A DNA stretch of 37,317 bases from Cecembia lonarensis LW9 (lineage in GTDB: Bacteria > Bacteroidota > Bacteroidia > Cytophagales > Cyclobacteriaceae), in NCBI RefSeq assembly GCF_000298295.1, contig NZ_AMGM01000042.1, forward strand, positions 1 to 37,317, given 5' to 3'. Below the pieces are notes generated by a model. The model worked only from the letters and a program-made list of their open reading frames with translations. It did not search any database and was not told where the DNA came from. A program made the translations under genes and the position numbers. This document shows, piece by piece, positions 17,957 through 25,942 of the stretch (position 1 is the first letter of the stretch; every line of letters begins with the position of its first letter).

Positions 17957-18541
17957 CTAAAAACTTTTATGAAAGGACAATTTAAATCCCCTATTGAATA
18001 AATTGTCATCTTTCGATATATTGGTTACCCCATGTTCATAGCTTAGCTGAACACCGAAGCCTTTTTTGATATTTATACCAAACCCCAAAACAGCAGCAAA
18101 ATCAAATCCGAGCCATAAATCCGTCAATGCACCACCTTTTAAGGTGACCTTATTCCCTGGTTCTTCAAACACCAAGGCAGAATTCAATAGGAAGGAGGGT
18201 TGTGGCCCCACAAAAACATAAAAGGTTTCGCCTGTTCGCAACTTTAATAACAAAGGAAAATCCAGGTAATCATTCCTCAAGCCGATAGCTCCCGCTCCTA
18301 TGATTGGACTAGTCGCACCTTTTCTCGCAAATTGGATACCGGGTTCAAAGACCAATTTATCAGACAGCTCCAACCCTACGAAAGCCCCGGCATGGAAACC
18401 AAACCTAAATTCATAAAAATTAAAATCGCCTCCACCAAAAGTGGTCAGACTAGGGCCCAACCTTATTCCAAATTCGGTTTGCTGGGCAAATGATAAATGC
18501 ATGCTCATCAAAAAGACGGAAAGTAAAGTAAGTTTTTTCAT
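17957..18541 (-). CDS. Small outer-membrane beta-barrel protein (PorT-like family)
   Basis: The protein of 194 residues has a cleavable signal peptide (HLSFAQ) and then alternating amphipathic strands with glycine turns, such as FGIRLGPSLTTFGGG, FGFHAGAFVGLEL and FGVQLSYEHG. It ends in a phenylalanine, typical of outer-membrane barrels. This matches the family of 8-10-stranded barrels annotated as porin or PorT family, not a true trimeric porin. The ATG at 18541 is preferred over that at 18559 because the signal peptide then begins MKKLTLLS. It lies 397 bp upstream of susC with a long spacer and diverges from the DUF5686 gene, so it is not clearly part of the susC operon. The specific role is unknown. 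Confidence 0.8.
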   Translation of the reverse strand: MKKLTLLSVFLMSMHLSFAQQTEFGIRLGPSLTTFGGGDFNFYEFRFGFHAGAFVGLELSDKLVFEPGIQFARKGATSPIIGAGAIGLRNDYLDFPLLLKLRTGETFYVFVGPQPSFLLNSALVFEEPGNKVTLKGGALTDLWLGFDFAAVLGFGINIKKGFGVQLSYEHGVTNISKDDNLFNRGFKLSFHKSF

Positions 18542-18712
18542 GGTGCCTTTTTTTAGCAAACTATTAAATTATATGTTAAAAAAACTAAAAATATAAAAAT
18601 ATTTTTCTGAACCTTCACATTACTATTTATCTTCGAGCTCTTGTAACTTTATACCATTGATCAGCAAGATCATAAAGCATTCAAAAGGATTTCACACTTG
18701 ATTTTTATTCAG

Positions 18713-21370
18713 ATGATGCCTGCTAAGAAGCCATTTATTTTCACAATCACCTTTTTGCTTCTCCTGATTTTTACGCAAGCACTCCTAGCCCAAGGGATTA
18801 GAGGAAAAGTGCTCAACGAAAAAGGAGAACCACTGCCATTTGCTTCTATTTATATCAGGAATATTGGAGAAGGCATACCTGCCAATCAAAACGGGGAGTT
18901 TGAATTAAAGCTCAGGCCCGGGGCCTATGATGTAGTCGCCCAATACCTGGGCTTTGCCACAGAGGTAAAAACAGCCCTTGTGCAGGAAGGCTGGGTTACC
19001 CTTGATTTCACTTTGAAAGAACAGGTATATGCCCTACAGGAAGTCACGGTAAAAACCAACCAGGAAGATCCGGCATTGACCATTATGAGAAAAGCCATTT
19101 CAAAAGCCAAATTCCACAGGCTACAAGTGCAGGAATACAGCATGATGGTTTACTTAAAAGGCACAGGAAAACTGACCAATGCCCCCTTTTTCCTGAAAAA
19201 AGAGCTGGAAAAAGATGGTTTCAAACTCAATGAGGCCTATACCACGGAATCTGTTTCCCAAATCACCTTCCGCCAACCCAACACTGTCGAAGAAAAGGTC
19301 ATCAGTATCCGGACCACTGGTGATGACAATAACATCTCCCCTGCTCCTTACATTGCGACGAGTTTTTACAACCCAAAAATCAATGAGGCGGTCTCTCCCC
19401 TTTCCCCTTCAGCATTTGCTTATTACCGATTTAAATACGAAGGTTCCTTTATAGAGGGAGATGTGATGATCAATAAGGTCAGGGTCACCCCTAGGTCAAG
19501 AGGAGAGCGGGTTTTTGAAGGACACATATATATCATAGAAAATTTATGGGCTATCCATAGCCTGGATTTGACCACTTCTCTTTTGGGATTTCAAATTGGC
19601 ATCAAGCAACTCTATCAACCGGTAGCAGAAAATGTATGGATGCCCTCCACCCACACTTACACCTTTAGCGGAAAGATTTTTGGGTTTGCAGGTGAATACC
19701 AATACCTGGCCTCCACCAAAGATTACCAAATCACCCTCAACCCGGACCTATTGGTTGAAACCAAAATCATTGATGAAAAGGTAGATGAAGTCCCAAAAGA
19801 TGTGGTAAAGTTGGATAAAAGCCTGAGTACCTTGGAACAAATGGCCCAAGCGGATCAAATGACCCGCAAGGATTTCCGGAAAATGGTCAATGCCTATGAA
19901 AAGGAGGCCCAAAAAGAAAGGGAGGACTTAGAAGTCGTATCGGAAAGAACCTATAATATTGACTCCATGGCAACCAAAAGAAGTTTGGATTACTGGGACA
20001 GCATAAGACCTATCAAACTCACGGAAGAGGAAATCAGAGGTTACCAAAGGGATGATAGCCTAGCGGTAGTAGAAGCTGCAAAAACCTCAGAAGTCGATAC
20101 TGTGGCCAGAAAATCCAGAAGGAAATTCAGCCCGGGAGATATTCTGACCGGAGGGCGGTACTATTTTGGAAAAGGAAGGTCCGCAGGATTCCACAGCAAT
20201 CTCACAAGGTTTTCCTTTAATACAGTAGAAGGTTTCAAGTTTGGTCTAGCAGGCTTTTACAGGATAGAAAAATCCACCAAAATGGCTGATTCTGTTACCA
20301 ATCATGTCAGGTCATGGAACTTCAGGCCAGAGTTCAGGTATGGTTTTTCCAGTCAACAACCTTATGGCCAACTTGAAATAAGAAGATCCGTAACACAAGG
20401 CCCAAAAGCCCATAGCTTTGGTCTAACAGGTGGAAAATATATTTTTCAGTTTAATGCCGACAATCCTATCTCTGAACAAGTCAATGCCCTCTATTCCTTG
20501 TTCCTGAGGCAGAATTTCATGAAACTTTATGAACAGGATTTTATCAAGGGTTATTTCTACCAAAGGTTCAATGAATCCCTGACTTACCGGGGAAGCATTA
20601 CCTACGCGCAAAGGACCCATTTGGAAAATAACAGTGATTACAGTTGGTATAACCGCCCTGAACGGGTGTATACCCCTAATCAACCGGACAATGTTGAATC
20701 GGAACCGGGAACATTTCAAGACCACAGGGCCTTTATTTGGCAAAACTCTATTGAATGGCGTCCCGGACTGAAATATAGCATCCGAAACGGGCGCAAACGG
20801 CCCATCTTTAGTTCTGCCCCATTGGTCAACCTGCATTACACCAAAGCTATACCTTCTTTGGCCAATGATCCCTTGGCCGCAGATTTTGATTGGCTGGAAG
20901 CAGGAATTGAGCACTTTTTTAATTTTGGGGTAAGCGGTAAACTGGATTTCAACCTAAAGGCAGGAAGTTTTTTGAACAACAACCGGGTTTACTTTATGGA
21001 TTTCAAACATTTTGGGGGTAACAGGACCATTTTTGCCAATATGGGTGTAGCTGCCAATTACCGGTTTATGGATTATTACCGCTACAGTACCCAAACAGAA
21101 TATGTCAGTGCCATTGTACATTACCAGTTTAGAAAATTCCTGTTGACCCAACTGCCCATGCTGCGTTTCTCAGGTGTCCGGGAAAACATTTTCTTCAACT
21201 ACCTCAAAACACAAAATTCACCGCATTACTGGGAGTTGGGATACTCACTGGATAACCTTTTCCGCATCTTCAGGGTAGAGTTTGGTGCCGGTTTTGAAAA
21301 TGGCGATTACCTCAGAAGTGGTGTCCGCTTCGGCATCGCCAGTTTTATCAATATCAGTTTTGATGACTAA
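18713..21370 (+). CDS. DUF5686 outer-membrane protein with N-terminal carboxypeptidase-regulatory-like domain
   Basis: The 885-residue protein has a signal peptide (TQALLAQ) followed by a carboxypeptidase-regulatory-like beta-sandwich (about 29-110: GKVLNEKGEPLPFASIYIR, then QEVTVKTN). A long DUF5686 region makes up the rest. The second half is rich in aromatic amphipathic strands and ends FGIASFINISFDD, consistent with an outer-membrane barrel. A charged linker (EKEAQKEREDLEVVSE) separates the halves. The frame is open back to a TTG at 18698, but the paired ATGs at 18713 and 18716 fit the signal peptide better. DUF5686 proteins are widespread in Bacteroidota and their biochemical role is unsettled. 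It stands alone on the plus strand, divergent from the PorT-like gene. Confidence 0.87.
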   Translation: MMPAKKPFIFTITFLLLLIFTQALLAQGIRGKVLNEKGEPLPFASIYIRNIGEGIPANQNGEFELKLRPGAYDVVAQYLGFATEVKTALVQEGWVTLDFTLKEQVYALQEVTVKTNQEDPALTIMRKAISKAKFHRLQVQEYSMMVYLKGTGKLTNAPFFLKKELEKDGFKLNEAYTTESVSQITFRQPNTVEEKVISIRTTGDDNNISPAPYIATSFYNPKINEAVSPLSPSAFAYYRFKYEGSFIEGDVMINKVRVTPRSRGERVFEGHIYIIENLWAIHSLDLTTSLLGFQIGIKQLYQPVAENVWMPSTHTYTFSGKIFGFAGEYQYLASTKDYQITLNPDLLVETKIIDEKVDEVPKDVVKLDKSLSTLEQMAQADQMTRKDFRKMVNAYEKEAQKEREDLEVVSERTYNIDSMATKRSLDYWDSIRPIKLTEEEIRGYQRDDSLAVVEAAKTSEVDTVARKSRRKFSPGDILTGGRYYFGKGRSAGFHSNLTRFSFNTVEGFKFGLAGFYRIEKSTKMADSVTNHVRSWNFRPEFRYGFSSQQPYGQLEIRRSVTQGPKAHSFGLTGGKYIFQFNADNPISEQVNALYSLFLRQNFMKLYEQDFIKGYFYQRFNESLTYRGSITYAQRTHLENNSDYSWYNRPERVYTPNQPDNVESEPGTFQDHRAFIWQNSIEWRPGLKYSIRNGRKRPIFSSAPLVNLHYTKAIPSLANDPLAADFDWLEAGIEHFFNFGVSGKLDFNLKAGSFLNNNRVYFMDFKHFGGNRTIFANMGVAANYRFMDYYRYSTQTEYVSAIVHYQFRKFLLTQLPMLRFSGVRENIFFNYLKTQNSPHYWELGYSLDNLFRIFRVEFGAGFENGDYLRSGVRFGIASFINISFDD

Positions 21371-21406
21371 AAAAATCAAAGCCTGAAAACTATATAAGAT
21401 CAATAT

Positions 21407-21525
21407 TTTAAACACAAAAGAACACAACAGTCACAAAAGTCCTTCCAGTCCCACACCCTCTTTGAATCACCTTTTTTTGTCCCCTTTTGTCTCTTTTCCC
21501 GATTTTCGGGACAGGTTGTGGTTCA
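21407..21525. repeat. GxxExxY-flanking inverted-repeat unit A
   Basis: The left arm at 21407-21439 repeats ACACAAAAG-type decamers. The right arm near 21470-21525 carries the complementary CCTTTTGTC / TTGTGGTTC pattern, so the unit folds as an imperfect hairpin. Its first 85 bases (21407-21491) match unit C with a single difference. The right arm is interrupted by a TCCCGA-TTT-TCGGGA mini-hairpin (about 21498-21512) not present in units B and C. It ends only a few bases from the GxxExxY stop codon. Confidence 0.75.
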
Positions 21526-21529
21526 TAAA

Positions 21530-21943
21530 TCAATCATCTAAATAAGTGAAGAAATCATTCACATACGTTCTTTGGCCTTCATGGTAAAGGTTGATAACAT
21601 TAAAGTTATACATAATTCCTTTTGGGGACTTTAAGAGTTTCATGTAACTGATCAATTTAGCTTCAGCTATTGGTGGAATATCATCTAAAGCTTTTAACTC
21701 CACGGTGATCAAGTTTTCAACAAAAAAATCACATCTCAATTTTGATTCAATAGATAGGGCTTTGTATTCAATGGGAATCCTGAGTTCAGATTGAAAATGC
21801 AAACCTCTATGCTCCAGCTCGTAAGCAAAACACTGGTGATAAACGCTTTCCAACAATCCTGGCCCTAAGTTTTTGTGGACTTCAATTGCAGCGCCGTTAA
21901 TTTTGTAAGTAAGGTCTTTAATGATGGATTTGGTAGGCTTCAT
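21530..21943 (-). CDS. GxxExxY protein, PD-(D/E)XK nuclease-like fold
   Basis: The protein of 137 residues (from the ATG at 21943; an earlier ATG at 21952 is possible) has the family-naming motif GLLESVY. A PD-(D/E)XK-like core follows: D in LRCDFFVEN, then E and K in VELKAL ten and twelve residues later. The start KDLTYKINGAAIEVHKNLGPG is typical of the family. The C-terminus (MYNFNVINLYHEGQ) departs from the NFN-x-PLLKDGI form I expect and may be drifting. Function is not established for the family; a metal-dependent nuclease is plausible from the residues. The gene sits alone between copies of a short inverted repeat, in an otherwise gene-free 1.1-kb gap, which suggests a recently moved cassette. 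Confidence 0.88.
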   Translation of the reverse strand: MKPTKSIIKDLTYKINGAAIEVHKNLGPGLLESVYHQCFAYELEHRGLHFQSELRIPIEYKALSIESKLRCDFFVENLITVELKALDDIPPIAEAKLISYMKLLKSPKGIMYNFNVINLYHEGQRTYVNDFFTYLDD

Positions 21944-22014
21944 AAAAATCAAAGTTTAAAGTCAATAAAATCACAAACCGTATAACTATAAAGTTATTAA
22001 AAATATTTCAAAAA

Positions 22015-22135
22015 TTTAAACACAAAAGGACACAATAGTCACAAAAGCTATCTAGTCACCCAAACTCTTATGAACACCTCTCTTTTGTCTCCTTTTGTCA
22101 CTTTTGTGGTTCATTATAATTCTTTGCCTGAAACA
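22015..22135. repeat. GxxExxY-flanking inverted-repeat unit B
   Basis: This is a diverged copy of the same unit. The left arm (22015-22047) has CACAAAAGGACACAA-type decamers, and the right arm (22081-22110) has CTTTTGTCTCC and CTTTTGTGG. It then ends in TTCATTATAATTCTTTG and a short tail shared with unit C. The interior loop differs from units A and C. It lies 72 bp upstream of the GxxExxY start. Confidence 0.7.
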
Positions 22136-22145
22136 TGCTCATATT

Positions 22146-22284
22146 TTTAAACACAAAAGAACACAACAGTCACAAAAGTCCTTCCGGTCCCACACCCTCT
22201 TTGAATCACCTTTTTTTGTCCCCTTTTGTCACTTTTGTGGTTCATTATAATTTTGTAGTTCATTATAATTCTTTGACCGAAACA
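22146..22284. repeat. GxxExxY-flanking inverted-repeat unit C with tandem tail
   Basis: Bases 22146-22230 match unit A with one substitution in 85. The right end holds an 18-bp tandem duplication: TTTTGTGGTTCATTATAA at 22233-22250, then the same with one change at 22251-22268. After it comes the CTTTG(A/C)C(C/T)GAAACA tail also seen in unit B. It lies 10 bp beyond unit B in the same orientation. Confidence 0.75.
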
Positions 22285-22319
22285 AGTTCTTTTCCTGTCA
22301 CAAATGCAATAAGTAAGAA

Positions 22320-22351
22320 TTTGCAAAATCGGTTTCTGTGGCTTATATTAG
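22320..22351 (+). promoter_or_regulatory. Candidate promoter for the gldA leader or a small RNA
   Basis: TTTG at 22320-22323, a 20-bp spacer and TATATTAG at 22344-22351 give a correctly spaced Bacteroidota promoter with one mismatch in the -7 box. A transcript from near 22355 would run into the terminator at 22411-22433 before reaching gldA. Confidence 0.4.
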
Positions 22352-22382
22352 CACTTGTAAGGTTTAATATCAATCGAGACAG

Positions 22383-22433
22383 ACAGCTTTTGGCTGTACT
22401 TTCTTTCACAGGGGCTTCATTGAAGCCTTTTTT
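22383..22433 (+). terminator. Two-hairpin intrinsic terminator upstream of gldA
   Basis: A first stem ACAGC/GCTGT (22383-22397, loop TTTTG) precedes a second stem GGCTTC/GAAGCC (22413-22427, loop ATT). Six T residues follow at 22428-22433. No plus-strand gene lies upstream for over 1 kb, so the terminator serves either a short RNA or attenuation in the gldA leader. Confidence 0.6.
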
Positions 22434-22485
22434 GGTTTTTAGACTTTCATATTTCTCCCTATTTTAGCCCCATAATTTGCACTGC

Positions 22486-23397
22486 ATGTCCTTAGAAGTA
22501 ATCCAACTGAGTAAAATATACGGGCAACAAAAAGCTTTAGACAACATTTCCTTTAAAGCAGAAAAGGGGCAGATCCTTGGCTTCTTGGGACCCAATGGAG
22601 CGGGAAAATCCACCACCATGAAAATTGCTACCGGCTACCTATTGCCTGATGAAGGAGATGTGAAAATCCATGGACTATCGGTTTTAGAAAAACCCAAAGC
22701 AACCAGCCGTATGGTTGGCTATCTACCAGAGCATAATCCCTTGTACCTCGACATGTATGTCAAAGAGTTTTTATCCTTTATTGGTGGACTTTACAGCATG
22801 TCCGGTAAAACCCTTCAATCCCGCATAGTGGAAATGATCACCTTATGTGGACTGGAAAGAGAGGCCCACAAAAAAATCGGTCAACTCTCCAAAGGCTATC
22901 GGCAGCGGGTAGGGCTGGCCAAAGCGCTGATCCATGACCCAAAGGTGATTATTCTAGATGAACCTACCACAGGACTCGATCCCAATCAGTTGGTCGAAAT
23001 CAGGAAACTTATCAAGGACATCAGCCAGAACAAAACCCTTATCCTAAGCACCCATATCATGCAGGAAGTAGAAATGCTTTGCGACCAGGTGGTGATCATC
23101 AATAAGGGAAAAATCGTGGCTGCTGACCAATTGAAAAACCTGAAACAAGCTTCCGGAAAATCCATTTTGCTTTTAGAGGTTGAAGAAAAGTTGGAATTGG
23201 AATGGTTTACACCGATCGGAGAGGTTTCTTTTCAAAATAAGGAACAAACGGCCATTCAAATCGCAGTGAATGATAGCCCCGAAGGCCGAAAGCAAACCCT
23301 GCAAGTGCTTCAGAAAAAAGGACTCACCCTACTCAGCATTCAGGTGAAAGAGCGCAACCTGGAAAGTATTTTTCACCAAATCACCCAAAGTAGTTAA
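22486..23397 (+). CDS. gldA: GldA, ATP-binding subunit of the Gld ABC transporter
   Basis: This 303-residue cytoplasmic ATPase drives the GldAFG ABC transporter, needed for gliding and type IX secretion-linked motility in Flavobacterium johnsoniae but also present in non-gliding relatives. Visible motifs are Walker A GPNGAGKST (35-43), the ABC signature LSKGYRQR (134-141), Walker B VIILDEP (154-160) with D-loop TGLD, and the switch histidine in LSTH (190). The frame opens at a TTG at 22477, but the ATG at 22486 fits the family start (MSLEV). gldF follows after 2 bp and gldG overlaps gldF, so the three form one operon. Confidence 0.93.
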   Translation: MSLEVIQLSKIYGQQKALDNISFKAEKGQILGFLGPNGAGKSTTMKIATGYLLPDEGDVKIHGLSVLEKPKATSRMVGYLPEHNPLYLDMYVKEFLSFIGGLYSMSGKTLQSRIVEMITLCGLEREAHKKIGQLSKGYRQRVGLAKALIHDPKVIILDEPTTGLDPNQLVEIRKLIKDISQNKTLILSTHIMQEVEMLCDQVVIINKGKIVAADQLKNLKQASGKSILLLEVEEKLELEWFTPIGEVSFQNKEQTAIQIAVNDSPEGRKQTLQVLQKKGLTLLSIQVKERNLESIFHQITQSS

Positions 23398-23399
23398 CG

Positions 23400-24122
23400 A
23401 TGCGTGCCTTATACTGGAAAGAAATTAATGGTTTTCTCAGCAACCTCAGCGGCTACCTGATACTTTCTGTCTTCCTGGTTTCCATAGGACTGATAGTATG
23501 GGTTTTTCCGGATACTTCGGTTTTGGAATATGGTTTCGCCGACCTGGAACCCCTTTTCTTTTATACCCCTTATGTTTTTTTGTTTTTAATTCCGGCCATC
23601 ACCATGAAAATGATCGCTGAGGAAAAAAGGTCAGGAACCTGGGAACTGCTCATGACCTCACCCTTATCCATCAATAAAATCATCCTGGCCAAATACCTAG
23701 CGGCATTAAGCCTGATTGTTATCGCCCTGTTACCTACCTTGATCTATTACTTCAGCATGGTGGAATTAGGCGAGCCTCGAGGCAATATTGACCATGCAGG
23801 TTTTTTTGGCTCTTGGATAGGGCTATTCTTGATAGGGGCTGTTTTTGCCTCGATAGGCATCTTGGGGTCTTCCTTGACCTCTCACCAAATGGTGGCATTT
23901 GTTTGGGGTGTTTTCATCTGCTTCCTGATGTATTTTGGACTCACAGCTTTGGTACAGCTCAATATCATGAGTCCATTGGCACTCTTTTTAGAGGAACTCA
24001 GCTTGAGTTACCATTACCAGAGCATGGCGAGAGGTGTGATTGATGGCCAAAACCTAGGCTATTTCCTTATGATGATTGTCTTGATGTTGGGCCTAACCGG
24101 AATAATCATTAGAAAAAAATGA
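23400..24122 (+). CDS. gldF: GldF, ABC-2 type membrane permease
   Basis: The 240-residue protein is the membrane subunit paired with GldA. It has about six hydrophobic segments, from GYLILSVFLVSIGLIVWVF near the N-terminus to YFLMMIVLMLGLTGIII at the end. Between TM2 and TM3 lies the ABC-2 signature region MKMIAEEKRSGTWELLMTSP, which couples to the ATPase. Length and topology fit GldF. It begins 2 bp after gldA and its stop overlaps the gldG start as ATGA, so translation is coupled. Confidence 0.92.
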   Translation: MRALYWKEINGFLSNLSGYLILSVFLVSIGLIVWVFPDTSVLEYGFADLEPLFFYTPYVFLFLIPAITMKMIAEEKRSGTWELLMTSPLSINKIILAKYLAALSLIVIALLPTLIYYFSMVELGEPRGNIDHAGFFGSWIGLFLIGAVFASIGILGSSLTSHQMVAFVWGVFICFLMYFGLTALVQLNIMSPLALFLEELSLSYHYQSMARGVIDGQNLGYFLMMIVLMLGLTGIIIRKK

Positions 24123-25798
24123 AAAAAGGAAAGCTTTCTCCCCAATCCAAAAAACTGCTCCTGCTATTCGGCAGCATCCTGTTGATTTGGGCCTTTGTAA
24201 AGATTTTTCCTTTCCGGCTTGACCTGACGGAAGAAAAGCGATTTAGCCTGCACCCGTCAAGTATTGCTGTGTTGGAAGCCTTACAGGAGCCTGTGGAAGT
24301 GGAAATATTACTTACCGGCCAACTTCCTGGAGGCATGCGCCGATTGCAGCGCTCGATAGAAGAGACAATCCGTACCTTCAATGCCTATAGTCCTTACAAA
24401 ATCAGCTTTTATTATGAAGATCCACTCAACCTTCCTGCAGATATCCGTGAGGACTATATCGTAGGATTGGCTGAATACGGGATCAATCCCACCAATTTAT
24501 TCATTACCGAAGATGGAGGACAAAAAACACGATTGATCTTCCCGGGAGTAGTGGTAAGAAATGAGGCTTATGAAACAGGAGCCCTTTTACTTCAGGGGGA
24601 AAGGGGTATGGGGCCAGATGAAAAGCTGAACCTCTCCATAGAAAACCTGGAGTATGAACTGATTCAGGCCATTAGGAAAATCAGTACAGAAAAGGTGTTT
24701 TCCATTGGTATGACCATAGGCAAAGGAGAGATGGAGGAAGATGATGGTTTTGGCGTCGTAGAAGCACTGGTTGACCTTCATGAAGTCTTCAAAATACCCC
24801 TAGAACAGGCCTCCAAGCCAGAGGACCTAGATCCTTTTGATATAATTATTGTCGCAGGACCAAAGGAAAGTTTTTCTGATAAAGAAATTTACATCCTGGA
24901 TCAATACCTGATGAAAGGCGGCAAGCTCATAATTCTTGTGGATGCCTTGGACTATGACATGGCAAAAGCTGGTGGAGACGGCACGGTGGCTTTGCCTTTA
25001 GAACATGGTTTGGATCAATTGCTTTTCAGGTATGGCATAAGGATCAACAGGGACTTCATTCAGGACCTGAACTTTGGTTACCACCCTGTGGTAGCAGGTT
25101 ACTTTGGTGACGAGGAGCAAATCATTCCTTTGCCATGGCCTTTTTACATCGCTGCAGGCCGTATGGCTTCACATCCTATCACCAAAGGACTTGACCAGGT
25201 GATGTTCCGCTTCAGTAGTTCATTGGATACAGTTAAAGCAGATGGCGTAGTAAAAACTCCCTTAATTTTTGGTTCGGAGTATAGTAGAAAATTAACAGCA
25301 CCCGTAAGGATTGCCTTTGAGGATATGGCCAAAGAACCCGATATGGAAGCATTTGGTCTGAGCAATTTACCCTTGCTTTATTTGTTGGAAGGGCGTTTCA
25401 ACTCCTTGTTCAGAAACAGGTTCCTTCCAGATGGGGTTGACCGCAGCACCTACCAGGAAATATCTGAAGATGGAAAAGTCTTAGTCGCCGCTACCAGTAA
25501 ACTATTTAAGAGCCAAAAGAGCTTTATGGACGGCAATCCTTTACCTATTGGGGAAGATCCATTTAATAATACGCAATATGCCAATAGACAGCTACTGCAG
25601 AATGCTGTAAATTATCTATTGGAGCCGGACGGCATCATGGCTACCCGTACCAAAACCCTTCAGATCAGGCCTTTAAACAAGTTAAAAGTCAGAGAGGAAA
25701 AAGTGAAATGGCAATTGATCAATACCATTGCCCCGGTAACTTTCTTTATCTTTTTGGGCTTGCTATGGGCCTATTTTAGGAAAAAGAGATTTTCATGA
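24119..25798 (+). CDS. gldG: GldG, ABC transporter auxiliary (substrate-binding-like) subunit
   Basis: The 559-residue protein matches GldG. It has an N-terminal membrane helix (about 13-31) followed by PFRLDLTEEKRFSLHPSS, a long periplasmic ABC-type region (including MKGGKLIILVDA), and a C-terminal membrane helix (about 533-553, FFIFLGLLWAYF) with a basic tail. GldG is thought to work with GldA and GldF; the transported substrate is unknown. The start overlaps the gldF stop by four bases. No other gliding or type IX secretion genes are in the window, so the operon alone does not show that the cell glides. Confidence 0.92.
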   Translation: MKKGKLSPQSKKLLLLFGSILLIWAFVKIFPFRLDLTEEKRFSLHPSSIAVLEALQEPVEVEILLTGQLPGGMRRLQRSIEETIRTFNAYSPYKISFYYEDPLNLPADIREDYIVGLAEYGINPTNLFITEDGGQKTRLIFPGVVVRNEAYETGALLLQGERGMGPDEKLNLSIENLEYELIQAIRKISTEKVFSIGMTIGKGEMEEDDGFGVVEALVDLHEVFKIPLEQASKPEDLDPFDIIIVAGPKESFSDKEIYILDQYLMKGGKLIILVDALDYDMAKAGGDGTVALPLEHGLDQLLFRYGIRINRDFIQDLNFGYHPVVAGYFGDEEQIIPLPWPFYIAAGRMASHPITKGLDQVMFRFSSSLDTVKADGVVKTPLIFGSEYSRKLTAPVRIAFEDMAKEPDMEAFGLSNLPLLYLLEGRFNSLFRNRFLPDGVDRSTYQEISEDGKVLVAATSKLFKSQKSFMDGNPLPIGEDPFNNTQYANRQLLQNAVNYLLEPDGIMATRTKTLQIRPLNKLKVREEKVKWQLINTIAPVTFFIFLGLLWAYFRKKRFS

Positions 25799-25942
25799 TC
25801 TGTCGTAAAAAAACAAAGGTGACAGACTTTTGCTTTAACCTTTGATTATTTGAAGGATTTTTAAGGCCAAAAGGCTGCTTTTATAATTTTATTTATAAAT
25901 TTACCCTGTTCAAATTACAGCAAAAACATAAGCCCTTTCTAT

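Larger units (their letters stand above)
21944..22485. other. Repeat-rich non-coding gap before gldA
   Basis: About 540 bp hold repeat units B and C, an 18-bp tandem duplication, and the gldA leader with a promoter-like element and a terminator hairpin. A 110-codon open frame on the plus strand (22135-22467) is made mostly of repeat sequence and lacks protein-like composition, so it is not called. Confidence 0.7.

Noticed and set aside
21407-22284. Possible CRISPR array
   Set aside because: Only three units, with irregular spacing and a gene between them, no regular spacers and no cas genes.
22135-22467. A 110-codon plus-strand open frame upstream of gldA
   Set aside because: It lies almost wholly within repeat unit C and the terminator region, opens with repeat sequence, and its predicted product has no domain-like composition.
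25814-25844. Inverted repeat CAAAGGT/ACCTTTG between gldG and dnaN
   Set aside because: The 17-base loop and lack of a T-run make it too weak to call a terminator.
25799-25942. Replication origin near dnaN
   Set aside because: No dnaA gene and no cluster of DnaA-box-like sites; dnaN often sits apart from the origin in this phylum.
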